Positions 1 to 8,768 are shown, counted from the first letter of the stretch. The stretch: DNA of 64,000 nucleotides from Oceanobacillus indicireducens (GCF_014647195.1 NZ_BMOS01000019.1:1-64000); one strand, 5' to 3'. Notes: generated from the letters alone by a model not told the origin. Made by a program: numbers and translations.

Positions 1-1
1 A

Positions 2-625
2 CCCGTTATTCCTTTAGTTATGTATCACGGAAACACAAGTTGGAATACTTCCGATATGCTTCGTAAGGCAATTGCAAATTATGATGACTTGCCGCGGGAA
101 ATACGTCAATTTATTCCCAACTACAAATTTTTGCTTTTTGATTTCACTAATTTTCCAGATGAAGAAATCAAGGGTGAAGCTCGTATCCGGATTTTAATTA
201 CGATGTTCCGCGATATTCGTAAGGCGGAATCGGTTCAAGAATTGCTTAGGATCCTTGAAAGAAGTATTTCTTATTTGCAGGAGTTGGATGATAAACAGAC
301 GGGTATGGAATACTTTGAGACGAAGCTGTACTATATTTTCAGCGCGGCGACGAATGTCACACTGGGAAATACGGATTAAATTACGGAAAAAATTAATAAC
401 AGTTATCCAGAAGGGAGCAAAATTATTATGAGCCTGGCTGATATGTTTCGTGAGGAAGGTAAAGAACTAGGTAAAGAGGAAGGTAAAAAACAAGGTAAAA
501 AGGAAATGGAAGAAATACTGGTTAAAAACTCGATAAAAAAAGGCTTAGATCCTCATATCATCGAAGAAATAACTGGTCTATCACAAGAAGAAATCCAAAA
601 AATCGCCAGCAATGTTAAAGAATAA
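2..625 (+). pseudogene. Rpn-family (PD-(D/E)XK nuclease/transposase_31) gene, 5' cut by window edge, interrupted by an in-frame stop
   Basis: The reading frame is open from the window edge and reads PVIPLVMYHG, the conserved core motif of Rpn/YhgA-like recombination-promoting nucleases. It runs to a TAA at 377-379. The same frame stays open immediately after that stop (ITEKINNSYPEG) and continues to 625 with the typical Rpn tail: a Lys/Glu/Gly-rich stretch (EEGKELGKEEGKKQGKK) followed by a helical IxEITGLSxEEI end. One nonsense codon therefore splits an otherwise intact frame, so this is a recent pseudogene, a sequence error or a readthrough product. A good ribosome site (GAAGGGAG, about 411-418) sits before the ATG at 428, so the tail could also be translated alone. 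Rpn proteins are DNA endonucleases that promote recombination and are often decayed. Confidence 0.8.
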
Positions 626-702
626 TTTTACTGCGTACCAAATGGTATGAAGCCGACCTGATCAAGCGTAACCAAGCGTTCCATACTATCTTAATCATAA
701 CT

Positions 703-786
703 GGGACACTTGCACTGACCCCGATGTCCCGCTCATAACTGGGACACTCGCTCTGACCCCAATGTCCCACCAACCCCAATGTCCCA
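703..786. repeat. 28-nt hairpin repeat cluster A (two full copies plus a half copy)
   Basis: Copies lie at 703-730 and 741-768, and a right half (CCCCAATGTCCC) at 775-786. Each copy starts GGGACA and ends TGTCCC. The outer nine bases pair (GGGACA.TTG with CAATGTCCC) around a CTCTGACCC-type loop. The same unit recurs at 46.8, 52.4, 53.6 and 54.8 kb, always between genes. Confidence 0.85.
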
Positions 787-875
787 GCGGAAACATGGAC
801 GATATTCTGTCCATGTTTTTTATGTATGATAGGTGGAAGTGTGCTAATATGATATATATTTGAAAGGGGATGGAT

Positions 876-1664
876 ATGATGAAAGTTGCTGTTTACCAAA
901 TGGAACTTGTACCAGGTTCCCCGCATGATAACAGGGAAAAGGTGAAGCGTTGGGTTGGATCAGAAGTAAAGAATGATAAGCCAGACATCATCCTATTGCC
1001 GGAAATGTGGACAACATCCTATGTGCTGGAAGAGCTCCAAACAATTGCAGATGATGCATTAGAGCCTACTAAATCTTTTTTAAGTGAATTGGCGAAGGAA
1101 TACAAGATTAATATTGTCGGTGGCTCGATTGCGAATAAAGTGGATGACAAATTATATAATACGAGTCTTGTTTTTGACCGCGCCGGCAACCTTGTTTATG
1201 AATATAGCAAGATGCACCTCGTACCGATGTTGAACGAACCAGCATACTTGACTGGTGGCAAGGAAAAAGTGCAAACTTTTGAACTCGATGGGATTCGGAT
1301 GGGTGTCATTATTTGCTATGACCTGCGTTTTCCAGAACTCACGCGCAAGTTGGCGTTAGACGGGGCGCAAGTATTATTTATCCCTGCCGAATGGCCGAAA
1401 CCGCGTACCAATCATTGGGTTAACCTGCAAATAGCCCGCGCAATTGAAAACCAAATGTATGTCGTATCTGCAAACAATGTCGGCACCCTGAATGAGGTTG
1501 AATACACCGGAACTTCTTTAATCGCAGACCCTTGGGGAGATGTTCTCGTAAAAGGTTCAGAAGATAAAGAAGAAACATTACGAGGCACAATCAATCCGGA
1601 CAGGGTAATTGAAGTCAGAAAAAGTGTCCCAATCTTTGAAAGCCGTGTCCCAGAGTTATATTAA
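876..1664 (+). CDS. mtnU: Carbon-nitrogen (nitrilase-superfamily) hydrolase, MtnU/YkrU-like omega-amidase
   Basis: This is a single-domain nitrilase-superfamily hydrolase of the size typical for omega-amidases (about 262 residues). The catalytic triad is visible, numbered from the ATG at 876: Glu43 (LLPEMWT), Lys112 (EYSKMHLVPM) and Cys147 (GVIICYDLRFPE). Omega-amidases hydrolyse 2-oxoglutaramate or 2-oxosuccinamate; in Bacillus methionine salvage MtnU removes the 2-oxoglutaramate formed when MtnE uses glutamine as amino donor. The aminotransferase gene follows 25 bp downstream, which fits that role. The AAAGGGG ribosome site abuts the ATG at 870, so 876 (spacing 6) or 879 (spacing 9) is the likelier start. 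The family is clear; the exact substrate is inferred from the neighbour. Confidence 0.85.
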   Translation: MMKVAVYQMELVPGSPHDNREKVKRWVGSEVKNDKPDIILLPEMWTTSYVLEELQTIADDALEPTKSFLSELAKEYKINIVGGSIANKVDDKLYNTSLVFDRAGNLVYEYSKMHLVPMLNEPAYLTGGKEKVQTFELDGIRMGVIICYDLRFPELTRKLALDGAQVLFIPAEWPKPRTNHWVNLQIARAIENQMYVVSANNVGTLNEVEYTGTSLIADPWGDVLVKGSEDKEETLRGTINPDRVIEVRKSVPIFESRVPELY

Positions 1665-1689
1665 ATATACAAATAAAGAGGTTATGTCA

Positions 1690-2856
1690 ATGGAATTTTC
1701 GAATCGCCTAAAGGAGTTGCCCGTTCAATTTTTTGCAACTCTCGTAGAAAAAGTGACAAAAGCATACGCAGAAGGTCGCGATGTCATTAATTTGGGGCAA
1801 GGGAACCCGGATCAACCAACTCCACCCAATATTGTGCAAGCTTTGCAAGAAGCTGCCGCAGACCCAAATTCACATAAATACTCGCCGTTTCGTGGCACAG
1901 CGGAATTGAAACGAGCAGCAGCCGATTTCTATAAGCGGGAATACAATGTCGATTTAGACCCGGAAGCGGAAGTAGCTGTTTTATTTGGGACGAAGATTGG
2001 CTTAGTCGAACTACCCCTCGCCTTAATGAACGAAGGCGACATGCTGTTACTGCCAGATCCAGGCTACCCGGACTATCTATCTGGCGTCAAGCTTGCGAAT
2101 GTTCGGCATGAAGTAATGCCATTACTTCGAGAAAATGCATTCTTACCAGACTATGACAAGCTCACGCCGAAACAATTAGAAGAAGCGAAATTACTTTACT
2201 TAAATTATCCGAATAATCCTACAGGAGCCATCGCTTCCAAAGAATTTTTCGAAGAGACGGCACAGTTAGGCAAGGAGCACGGTATCGGTATCGTCCATGA
2301 TATTGCTTACGGTGCAATAGGCTTTGACGGGAAAAAACCGGTTAGTTTCCTCGAGGTAGAGGGCGCTAAAGATATCGGGATCGAGCTTTATACCTTATCG
2401 AAAACATACAATATGGCCGGTTGGCGAGTAGGATTTGCTGTTGGGAACGCGAAAATGATTGAAGCGATCAATCTCCTGCAAGATCATTTATTCGTTAGTC
2501 TGTTCCCCGCAGTCCAACATGCGGCGGCTGTTGCCTTAACTGCAGAGCAATCAAGTGTGGAGGAATTAGTCGAGCTGTATGAAGGGCGCAGGAATGCATT
2601 AATCGCGGCATGTAAACGGATTGGTTGGGAAGTTGAAGCTCCTAGTGGCTCGTTCTTTGCATGGCTGCCGGTTCCGAGTGGGTATACAAGTGAGCAATTT
2701 GCTGATTTGCTACTGGAAAAGGCTGATGTTGCTGTCGCCGCCGGAAATGGCTTCGGGACGTACGGGGAAGGTTATATCCGGATCGGTTTACTAGTTGATG
2801 AAGCCCGTCTTGAAGAAGCAGTCGAACGGATTGAAAAACTTAAACTTTTCTCTTAG
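1690..2856 (+). CDS. mtnE: PLP-dependent aminotransferase, MtnE/YkrV-like (glutamine:4-methylthio-2-oxobutanoate)
   Basis: A fold-type I aminotransferase of about 388 residues. Visible motifs are the N-terminal NLGQGNPDQPTPP, the NYPNNPTGA loop and the PLP lysine Lys238 in LSKTYNMAGWR, followed by the C-terminal arginine region YIRIGLLVD. Sequence character and the adjacent omega-amidase gene match Bacillus MtnE/YkrV, which makes methionine from 4-methylthio-2-oxobutanoate in the last step of methionine salvage. The frame is open back to 1609, overlapping mtnU, but AAAGAGG at 1675-1681 places the start at ATG 1690 (ATG 1684 is only 2 nt from it). A general aromatic/aspartate aminotransferase role cannot be excluded. 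Confidence 0.85.
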   Translation: MEFSNRLKELPVQFFATLVEKVTKAYAEGRDVINLGQGNPDQPTPPNIVQALQEAAADPNSHKYSPFRGTAELKRAAADFYKREYNVDLDPEAEVAVLFGTKIGLVELPLALMNEGDMLLLPDPGYPDYLSGVKLANVRHEVMPLLRENAFLPDYDKLTPKQLEEAKLLYLNYPNNPTGAIASKEFFEETAQLGKEHGIGIVHDIAYGAIGFDGKKPVSFLEVEGAKDIGIELYTLSKTYNMAGWRVGFAVGNAKMIEAINLLQDHLFVSLFPAVQHAAAVALTAEQSSVEELVELYEGRRNALIAACKRIGWEVEAPSGSFFAWLPVPSGYTSEQFADLLLEKADVAVAAGNGFGTYGEGYIRIGLLVDEARLEEAVERIEKLKLFS

Positions 2857-2935
2857 TCTGAAAGATTACTAAAATAAGAGTTGACGACACGTAACTTTTG
2901 CTGTAGTCTATATCAATATAATTAAATAGTTTTAT

Positions 2936-3047
2936 CTCTTATCAAGAGTAGCTGAGGGACTGGCCCGATGAAGCTCGGCAACCTTTTTATGTCAACCATA
3001 AAAGAGGTGCTAATTCCAGCAAAACGTGATGTTTTGAAAGATAAGAG
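2936..3047 (+). promoter_or_regulatory. SAM-I riboswitch (S-box leader)
   Basis: The S-box core is recognisable: P1 5' strand CTCTTATC (2936-2943), AAGAGTAGCTGAGGGACTGG, GATGAAGCTCGGCAACC, GAGGTGCTAATTCCAGCA, and P1 3' strand GATAAGAG (3040-3047). The segment AAGAGAGG (3043-3050), which includes the P1 3' strand, is complementary to CCTCTCTT (3071-3078) in the following terminator. That is the standard anti-terminator design: SAM binding frees the terminator. A candidate -35 (TTGACG) lies at 2881-2886. The regulated operon (metN onward) begins only at 3505, after a repeat element. Confidence 0.95.
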
Positions 3048-3068
3048 AGGACCTCTGAATACATACAA

Positions 3069-3105
3069 AGCCTCTCTTTCTTTAGAAAAGAGAGGCTATT
3101 TTTAT
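3069..3105 (+). terminator. Intrinsic terminator of the S-box leader
   Basis: AGCCTCTCTTTC pairs with GAAAAGAGAGGCT across a short TTTA loop and is followed by ATTTTTATT. Its left arm can instead pair with the 3' strand of riboswitch P1, so it is the expression platform of the SAM riboswitch. Confidence 0.92.
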
Positions 3106-3148
3106 TGTATAAGCAACTATAAAGTAAAAGTGTTGTGATAACTTAGGT

Positions 3149-3444
3149 GTCCAGGGCCAGCCACGTCCGCTCTGCGCCCAGCAACTAGCAGATCTTTTGG
3201 TGGGACGAGCAGTGCGCATTCCCAAACTTCACACTCCTCCAATCGATAAGTCAACATCGGCTCAAAACTAAAGGAGGGCCGTTTAAATTCGGGCTAAAGC
3301 CCAACGGCGGGATACCGCTGAAGGAGCATGGTTCCTTTATCTCATTCCGGAGTGCTCCAGTTTGTACGTTGCTACGACGCACAGGATGTGCTAGTGCAGG
3401 TGTTGCGACAGGACGTCGCGTTTTTAACCTGCAAGGGCGCTTCC
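3149..3444. repeat. ~290-bp dispersed repeat, copy 1
   Basis: This segment contains blocks that occur in reverse complement at 15562-15849: CGCCCAGC.ACTAGC, CGATAAGTCAACATCG, TACGACGCACAGGATGTGCT, GGTGTTGCGA and TTTTTAACCTGCAAGGGCGC. It has no convincing reading frame. It lies between the S-box terminator and metN, so it is transcribed as part of the met operon leader. It also contains nested palindromes (CACAGGATGTG and others), like a non-autonomous structured element. Confidence 0.85.
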
Positions 3445-3504
3445 GCCTTTGTTTATACCAACTATTTCTTAATCTAAAGACGATTGGAAGGGAAAGGTAG
3501 ATAG

Positions 3505-4521
3505 ATGATCAAATTAGAGAACATCACGAAGGTATTCCCATCTAAAAATGGGAATGTTACAGCGGTAAACAATGTTAACCTTCATGTAAAAAAAGGTGAA
3601 ATCCACGGTGTCATTGGCTACAGTGGTGCTGGTAAAAGTACCTTAATCCGGCTCGTCAATTTACTGGAAAAGCCGAACAGTGGAACGGTAACAATCAATG
3701 GCACAGAGCTAACAGCCCTATCAAATGAAAATTTGCGGAAAATGAGACAGAAGATCGGAATGATTTTCCAGCATTTCAATCTCATGAAGACTGCAACCGT
3801 TTATGAGAACGTAGCAACACCACTAAGACTTCTAGGGCTTAACAAAACAGAAGTGAAAGAACGTGTAGAAAAATATTTGAAAATTGTTGATTTAGGAGAC
3901 AGAGAGGACAGCTATCCTTCTCAATTATCTGGTGGACAGAAGCAGCGGGTAGCCATTGCACGCGCATTATCACAGGAACCAGAAATCCTGCTGAGCGACG
4001 AGGCGACAAGTGCCCTTGACCCCGAAACAACTAATTCAATTCTTGATTTACTCCTTAAGATTAACAAAGAACTTGGGATAACCATCTTACTCATTACCCA
4101 CGAAATGAGTGTTATTCAGAAGATTTGTGACGACGTGTCGGTTCTTGAAAATGGAGAAATCGTTGAACAGCGCTCCAGTATCGAATTGTTCACCGATCCC
4201 CGTCATAAGACGACAAAGAAGTTTTTAGATACGATTTCCCAGCGTAAATTATCCGCATCACTCATCAACCAATTGAAACTAAATGGTACGGTGACAAGCC
4301 TGACCTTTATTGGAGAGAGTGCCGGGGAGCCTTTACTTGCACAAGTGATTGAGAAGTTTAAAGTGAAGCCGAATATTTTAACGGCGAATATTATGGAATT
4401 GAAAAACGGAATCGTCGGAAATCTGATCATTCATCTTGTTGGTGAACAGGATCAAATCAATGCCTCCTTAACGTTCTTAAACGATCAAGGGGTCGTAACA
4501 GAAGAAGTGGAGGGTGAATAA
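3505..4521 (+). CDS. metN: Methionine ABC transporter ATP-binding protein MetN
   Basis: A cytoplasmic ATPase of a methionine/methionine-sulfoxide importer. Walker A GYSGAGKS is at residues 38-45, the Q-loop in GMIFQHFN, the signature LSGGQ at 141-145, and a Walker B region (ILLSDEATSALDP) followed by the H-loop in ITHEM. The C-terminal ~95 residues form a NIL domain, which in MetN binds methionine and inhibits transport. The length (338) is that of full MetN. In Walker B the usual CDEAT reads SDEAT. The gene heads an operon with metP 5 bp downstream and is under the S-box leader at 2936-3105. A GGAAGGGAAAGG ribosome site precedes ATG 3505. Confidence 0.95.
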   Translation: MIKLENITKVFPSKNGNVTAVNNVNLHVKKGEIHGVIGYSGAGKSTLIRLVNLLEKPNSGTVTINGTELTALSNENLRKMRQKIGMIFQHFNLMKTATVYENVATPLRLLGLNKTEVKERVEKYLKIVDLGDREDSYPSQLSGGQKQRVAIARALSQEPEILLSDEATSALDPETTNSILDLLLKINKELGITILLITHEMSVIQKICDDVSVLENGEIVEQRSSIELFTDPRHKTTKKFLDTISQRKLSASLINQLKLNGTVTSLTFIGESAGEPLLAQVIEKFKVKPNILTANIMELKNGIVGNLIIHLVGEQDQINASLTFLNDQGVVTEEVEGE

Positions 4522-4526
4522 ATAAA

Positions 4527-5189
4527 ATGGAAAACTTTATCGAACAATGGCTGCCTATTATTGGCCAAGCTATCATTGAAACGTTTCAAATGGTCATCAT
4601 TTCCTTATTTTTTGCGATTTTGATTGGGGTGCCTTTAGGCATACTTGTTGTACTGACACGCCCGGGACAATCATTGGAAAATAAATTCGTCTATCAATTA
4701 TTGAATCTCGTTATAAACATAGTCCGCTCGATTCCGTTTATTATTCTATTATTCTTTATTCTGCCATTTACGAAATTCTTGGTCGGCACAACGATTGGCG
4801 TGCAAGGTGTTATCGTTCCACTCGTTATTTACACCGCACCATATCTTGCACGCTTACTGGAAAGTTCTCTACTCGAAGTGGATAGCGGAATTATTGAAGC
4901 ATATAAAGCAATGGGGATTAAAACACATAAAATCATCTGGAGTGTCATGCTTCGGGAAGCACGTCCATCCATCGTTTTAGGCTTAACAATTGTTACAATC
5001 AGCTTGATCGGTGCGACCGCAATGGCCGGTCTAGTCGGTGCAGGGGGACTCGGAGATCTTGCGTATCGTTTCGGACACTTACGTTATGAAGTAGATGTCA
5101 TGTATGCAACGGTCTTTATCTTAATCATCCTCGTCCAAGGAATCCAGTCCCTTGGTAACCGGATCGCTGCACGTTTGAAAAAGGATTAA
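4527..5189 (+). CDS. metP: Methionine ABC transporter permease MetP (MetI)
   Basis: A 220-residue membrane protein with five predicted hydrophobic segments. The permease coupling motif is EAYKAMGIKTHKIIWSVMLR, and the tail GLVGAGGLGDLAYRFG is typical of MetI-type permeases. It forms the transmembrane channel of the MetNPQ importer. It begins 5 bp after metN and is followed by two oxidoreductase genes before metQ, so the transporter genes are separated by enzymes. This order is unusual, since metNPQ genes are normally contiguous. Confidence 0.95.
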   Translation: MENFIEQWLPIIGQAIIETFQMVIISLFFAILIGVPLGILVVLTRPGQSLENKFVYQLLNLVINIVRSIPFIILLFFILPFTKFLVGTTIGVQGVIVPLVIYTAPYLARLLESSLLEVDSGIIEAYKAMGIKTHKIIWSVMLREARPSIVLGLTIVTISLIGATAMAGLVGAGGLGDLAYRFGHLRYEVDVMYATVFILIILVQGIQSLGNRIAARLKKD

Positions 5190-5222
5190 ACGGAAGAAAG
5201 CCAACTTTAGGAGGTAGAAGTC

Positions 5223-6365
5223 TTGACGACTACAAAGCCGAAAGATGCATTCATTACGAACCTAGAAACAACGGAGACTTTTCCTTTTCGTGTAGAAGAA
5301 TTAGAGGCAAAAGCGAAAGAAAAAATGTCGAAAAATGCATTTGGATACACCCGCTCAGGAGGCGGAGGGGAGGAGACGTTGCGGAAAAACACCGCTTCAT
5401 TCGAGAAATATTCTATTCTGCCCCAATATTTAAATGATGTCTCCAACGTGGATACAAGTATTGAGCTATTTGGTCATACGTACCGCCACCCATTTTTGCT
5501 CGCTCCGATCGGAATGCTGAAAACTACGCATGAAGAAGCGGAACTTGCGGTTGCAAAAGCAGCTGCGAAATTGGATGTACCTTATATACAAAGCACGGTT
5601 TCCAGTTACGCAATCGAGGAAGTGGCAGAGGTTTCAGAAGGTAGTCCAAAATGGTTCCAGTTGTACTGGTCCAATAACGAAAATATTTCCTTTAATATGG
5701 TAAAGCGTGCAGAAGAAGCAGGCTATCAAGCAATCGTCCTTACTATCGATACAACAATGTTCGGCTGGCGCGAGGAGGACATGACGAACCGATTCTCACC
5801 GCTGAAAGCAGGCTACGGAAAAGCGAATTATATTACAGATAGTGCCTTTCTATCCACATTAAAGCAGGACGACGAGGCATCTGTCGTAGAAGAAATTTTG
5901 CAAAACATTTACCATCCGAAGTTAAGCTGGAAGCATGTTGCTGAACTGAAGAAACGCACATCTCTCCCGGTTTTATTAAAAGGAATCCTACATCCGACAG
6001 ATGCAAGACTCGCGATTGAAAACGGGGTCGATGGCATTATCGTTTCCAACCATGGCGGTCGGCAGTTAGATGGTGTCATCTCTAGCATTGACGCGCTCCC
6101 AGCAGTTGTAGAAGAGGTTGGAGGGGAAGTCCCGATTTTAATCGATAGTGGCATTCGCCGCGGAGCAGATGTCGTTAAAGCACTTGCGCTAGGTGCCGAC
6201 GCGGTTTTACTCGGCAGACCTTACGCATATGGGCTAGCCCTCGCTGGACAAGCCGGTGTTGAAAAAGTACTCACAAACTTTATGCAGCAGACAAGATCCT
6301 CCCTTGCGCTTGCCGGAGCGTCGAGTGTCAAGGCAGCGCGAAATATTCATATTTTGAAAGATTAA
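5223..6365 (+). CDS. FMN-dependent alpha-hydroxy acid oxidase/dehydrogenase (lactate oxidase / lactate 2-monooxygenase-like)
   Basis: A TIM-barrel FMN enzyme of the glycolate oxidase/lactate oxidase family, 380 residues. Visible signatures are PIGMLKTTHEEAELAVAKAA, the WFQLYWSN substrate strand, LLKGILHPTDA, the catalytic His277 and Arg280 in VSNHGGRQLDG, and the FMN phosphate site DSGIRRGADVVKALALGADAV..GRPY. Enzymes of this family oxidise L-2-hydroxy acids to 2-oxo acids using O2 or another acceptor. It starts with TTG 5223 behind a strong AGGAGG (about 5210-5215) and sits inside an S-box-controlled methionine uptake operon. The likely substrate is therefore an L-2-hydroxy acid of sulfur metabolism, such as 2-hydroxy-4-methylthiobutanoate. 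Family call firm; substrate inferred from context. Confidence 0.88.
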   Translation: MTTTKPKDAFITNLETTETFPFRVEELEAKAKEKMSKNAFGYTRSGGGGEETLRKNTASFEKYSILPQYLNDVSNVDTSIELFGHTYRHPFLLAPIGMLKTTHEEAELAVAKAAAKLDVPYIQSTVSSYAIEEVAEVSEGSPKWFQLYWSNNENISFNMVKRAEEAGYQAIVLTIDTTMFGWREEDMTNRFSPLKAGYGKANYITDSAFLSTLKQDDEASVVEEILQNIYHPKLSWKHVAELKKRTSLPVLLKGILHPTDARLAIENGVDGIIVSNHGGRQLDGVISSIDALPAVVEEVGGEVPILIDSGIRRGADVVKALALGADAVLLGRPYAYGLALAGQAGVEKVLTNFMQQTRSSLALAGASSVKAARNIHILKD

Positions 6366-6395
6366 GCGAAGTAGGCGAAAAAAGGAGCACGTTAG

Positions 6396-7481
6396 ATGGC
6401 AACAGCAATTGTAAAAGGAGCACCAGGCCATTACCGGACCGGTTCCGGTGTTTTAAAAGAATTACCGACGCATCTGGCAGATTTAGGTGTAAAAAATATT
6501 CATATTGTAAGTGGCAGAAAGGCATGGCAAGCGACATCACCCTATCTTCCGGAAGAATTGGATCACCAAGCATTAACATTCGTCGATGGTCCTTGCACAT
6601 TAGAAACGAGCGAACAATTAGCAGCAATGTGCGAAAAAGAAAAAGCGGATGCTGTCATCGGTATCGGCGGAGGGACTGCACTCGATATTGCAAAAGCAGC
6701 AGCCGTCCAAGCTGGAATCAAGTCGGTTCTAATACCGACAATCGCAGCGACCTGTGCCGCCTGGACACCGCTTAGCGTATTCTATGAAGCGGACGGAACT
6801 CATTCCCACTATACCGAGTTCCCGGTAGCGAACACGCTCGTCCTGATTGAACCAGCAATCATTGCAGCTTCACCGATTCGATTTTTGAAGGCTGGGATCG
6901 GTGACACTTTGGCAAAATACTATGAAGCAGACGCGTTAGTTCGCAGTTTTTACAAGAATCAAGAATTCCCAGTTTGGTTGCAAGTTTCCCAGTTCGCTGC
7001 AAGAGCATGCCGCGATATTTTATTAAAAGACGGAAAAGCTGCACTTGAATCGGTTTCGAAGCAAGAAGTTACCGACGCACTTGCCCGCGTCATCGAAACG
7101 ATTATTATGACAGGCGGCATGGTCGGTGGCTTCGGTGAAAAAGCGGGCAGGATTGCCGGGGCCCACTCGGTTCATAACGGTTTAACGGAGGCACCTAGTG
7201 TCAAAGATTTCTTGCACGGATCGATTGTTGCTTACGGTACGTTAGTCCAACTTGCGATAGAAGGAAAAGAGGAAGAACTCGACAAACTGCTGCAGTTTTA
7301 TAAAGAATGGGAACTTCCAACATCATTAAAAGATTTATCCGTAGATGTAAAGGACACGGAATTACTAGGAAGGATCATTAAAAAGATTTTACTTCCACAA
7401 GAATCAATCCATTTAATGGAAGAAAAAGTGACAGAAGACATGTTAGAAAAAGCAATCTTCTATGTCGAAAATAAAATATGA
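6396..7481 (+). CDS. Iron-containing alcohol dehydrogenase, hydroxycarboxylate dehydrogenase-like (HcxA/GldA branch)
   Basis: A 361-residue group III, GldA-like dehydrogenase. The NAD(P) site is VIGIGGGTALDIAK, followed by IPTIAATCAAWTPLSV. Likely metal ligands are Asp170 (GIGDTLAKYYE), His257/His260 (AGAHSVHNGL) and His274 (FLHGSIVAYG). The loop and the HSVHNGL motif resemble E. coli HcxA/YbdH, which reduces 2-oxo acids and oxidises hydroxycarboxylates, more than true glycerol dehydrogenases. The gene lies 30 bp after the FMN oxidase and 18 bp before metQ, in the S-box operon. A role in interconverting 2-hydroxy- and 2-oxo-4-methylthiobutanoate is inferred. A glycerol dehydrogenase annotation would be the main alternative. 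Confidence 0.82.
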   Translation: MATAIVKGAPGHYRTGSGVLKELPTHLADLGVKNIHIVSGRKAWQATSPYLPEELDHQALTFVDGPCTLETSEQLAAMCEKEKADAVIGIGGGTALDIAKAAAVQAGIKSVLIPTIAATCAAWTPLSVFYEADGTHSHYTEFPVANTLVLIEPAIIAASPIRFLKAGIGDTLAKYYEADALVRSFYKNQEFPVWLQVSQFAARACRDILLKDGKAALESVSKQEVTDALARVIETIIMTGGMVGGFGEKAGRIAGAHSVHNGLTEAPSVKDFLHGSIVAYGTLVQLAIEGKEEELDKLLQFYKEWELPTSLKDLSVDVKDTELLGRIIKKILLPQESIHLMEEKVTEDMLEKAIFYVENKI

Positions 7482-7499
7482 AAGAATGAGGGGAAATAA

Positions 7500-8312
7500 A
7501 TGAAAAAGACATTATTAACAGCAATACTTGCAAGTGTATTAATTCTATTCGCTGCTTGTGGCGGCGGCTCGGATGAAGGGGAAGGACTGCTCGAAGATGG
7601 AAAACTCGTTGTTGGAGTAACAGCAGGACCGCATGAAGAAGTTTTAGAAAAAGTGAAAGAGCTTGCGGAAGAGGAAGACTTGACGATTGAAATTGTGTCA
7701 TTCAGTGATTATGTAATGCCGAACGTGAGTCTATCGGAAGGGGAACTCGATATCAACAGTTTCCAAACGGAGCCATTTTTTGATCATATGAATGAAGAAC
7801 GTGGCCTGGATTTAGTAAAAGTTGCCGATACGATTACTTTCCCAATGGGAATTTATTCTGAGAAAGTTACAGATATAGCTGATTTAGAAGACGGTGCAAG
7901 TATTGGTCTTCCAAGTGACCCGACAAATAGTGGACGTGCATTATTATTATTTGAACAAGCTGGCTTAATCACGCTAGAAGAAGGACTTGGCGTAAACGCT
8001 ACTGTCAATGATATCGCAGAAAATGAACATAACTATGAATTTATTGAGCTCGATTCTGCACAAATTCCGCGTCAGCTTGGTGAAGTGGATATCGCAGCAA
8101 TCAACTCGAACTTTGCAATGGAAGCAGGACTTGTACCTGGAGAAGACTCGATTTTCATTGAACAAGATTCCACTTTTGTTAACTTGATTGCGGTACGCAA
8201 AGAAAACGAAGACGATCCAGCCGTTCAACAGTTCATCGATATTTATCAATCGGATGAAGTGGAGCAATTTGTTGAAGAAACGTATGGAGGATCGATCATT
8301 CCTGGTTGGTAG
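7500..8312 (+). CDS. metQ: Methionine ABC transporter substrate-binding lipoprotein MetQ
   Basis: A NlpA/MetQ-family lipoprotein of 270 residues with a signal peptide ending in the lipobox LFAAC (lipid-modified Cys near residue 20). The mature protein carries the family motifs VGVTAGPHEEVLE, DINSFQTEPFFDH, ASIGLPSDPTNSGRALLLFEQAGLI and AAINSNFAMEAGL. It binds the substrate outside the membrane and delivers it to MetNP. It is the last gene of the S-box operon and is followed by a terminator. Its placement behind two hydroxy-acid enzymes suggests the ligand could include the hydroxy analogue of methionine as well as methionine. Confidence 0.95.
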   Translation: MKKTLLTAILASVLILFAACGGGSDEGEGLLEDGKLVVGVTAGPHEEVLEKVKELAEEEDLTIEIVSFSDYVMPNVSLSEGELDINSFQTEPFFDHMNEERGLDLVKVADTITFPMGIYSEKVTDIADLEDGASIGLPSDPTNSGRALLLFEQAGLITLEEGLGVNATVNDIAENEHNYEFIELDSAQIPRQLGEVDIAAINSNFAMEAGLVPGEDSIFIEQDSTFVNLIAVRKENEDDPAVQQFIDIYQSDEVEQFVEETYGGSIIPGW

Positions 8313-8341
8313 GTAGTTGGACAGAAATTGAATGTAAAAGT

Positions 8342-8387
8342 AGTGGGTAAGATCATCAAAATATGATTTTACCCGCTATTTTTTTGA
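8342..8387 (+). terminator. Intrinsic terminator after metQ
   Basis: AGTGGGTAAGATCAT pairs imperfectly with ATGATTTTACCCGCT, followed by ATTTTTTT. It ends the metN...metQ operon. Confidence 0.9.
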
Positions 8388-8768
8388 CAGTTTTTAAGTA
8401 TTGGAATTCTCAACGTCCGAAAGCTCCTTTCCCTAGTTCGGATATTGCCCCCTATATATAATCAACAATCAATTAAGTTGAACTTTTCAATCGCATGATC
8501 CATCCACAGTCTATTCTGTACTGGCATGAAGATTAGCCATTTTTCAATGCAAAGTTTTCTCAATATTATGTGATATCGTAACTCGATTTTCAAACTTGCA
8601 TGACCTTGTTATATTACTTATATTATATTTTCGACTTGTCGAATCTTTGGTTTTGCTTTTTTGAAAGAAATGTAACTAGTCAGGAACAAAGAAGCATACT
8701 AAAGATACTGACAAGTTTTTTATCATGCGCTGTATTTGACAAACAACTAGAAATTCAAGGAGGTCAAC
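8388..8768. other. Intergenic region, no gene supported
   Basis: About 380 bp of AT-rich DNA between the metQ terminator and the next gene. No S-box, T-box or strong inverted repeat was seen. A reading frame at 8600-8827 has no ribosome site and overlaps the next gene, so it was not called. The region presumably holds the promoter of the 8769 operon; AGGAGG at 8759-8764 serves that gene. Confidence 0.6.

Noticed and set aside
615-926. Minus-strand ORF of 103 codons near the window start
   Set aside because: It runs through the hairpin repeats and the start of mtnU, has no ribosome site, and looks like a chance frame.
6396-7481. Glycerol dehydrogenase (gldA) as the name
   Set aside because: The fold matches, but operon context and the HSVHNGL region favour the hydroxycarboxylate dehydrogenase branch; symbol left blank.
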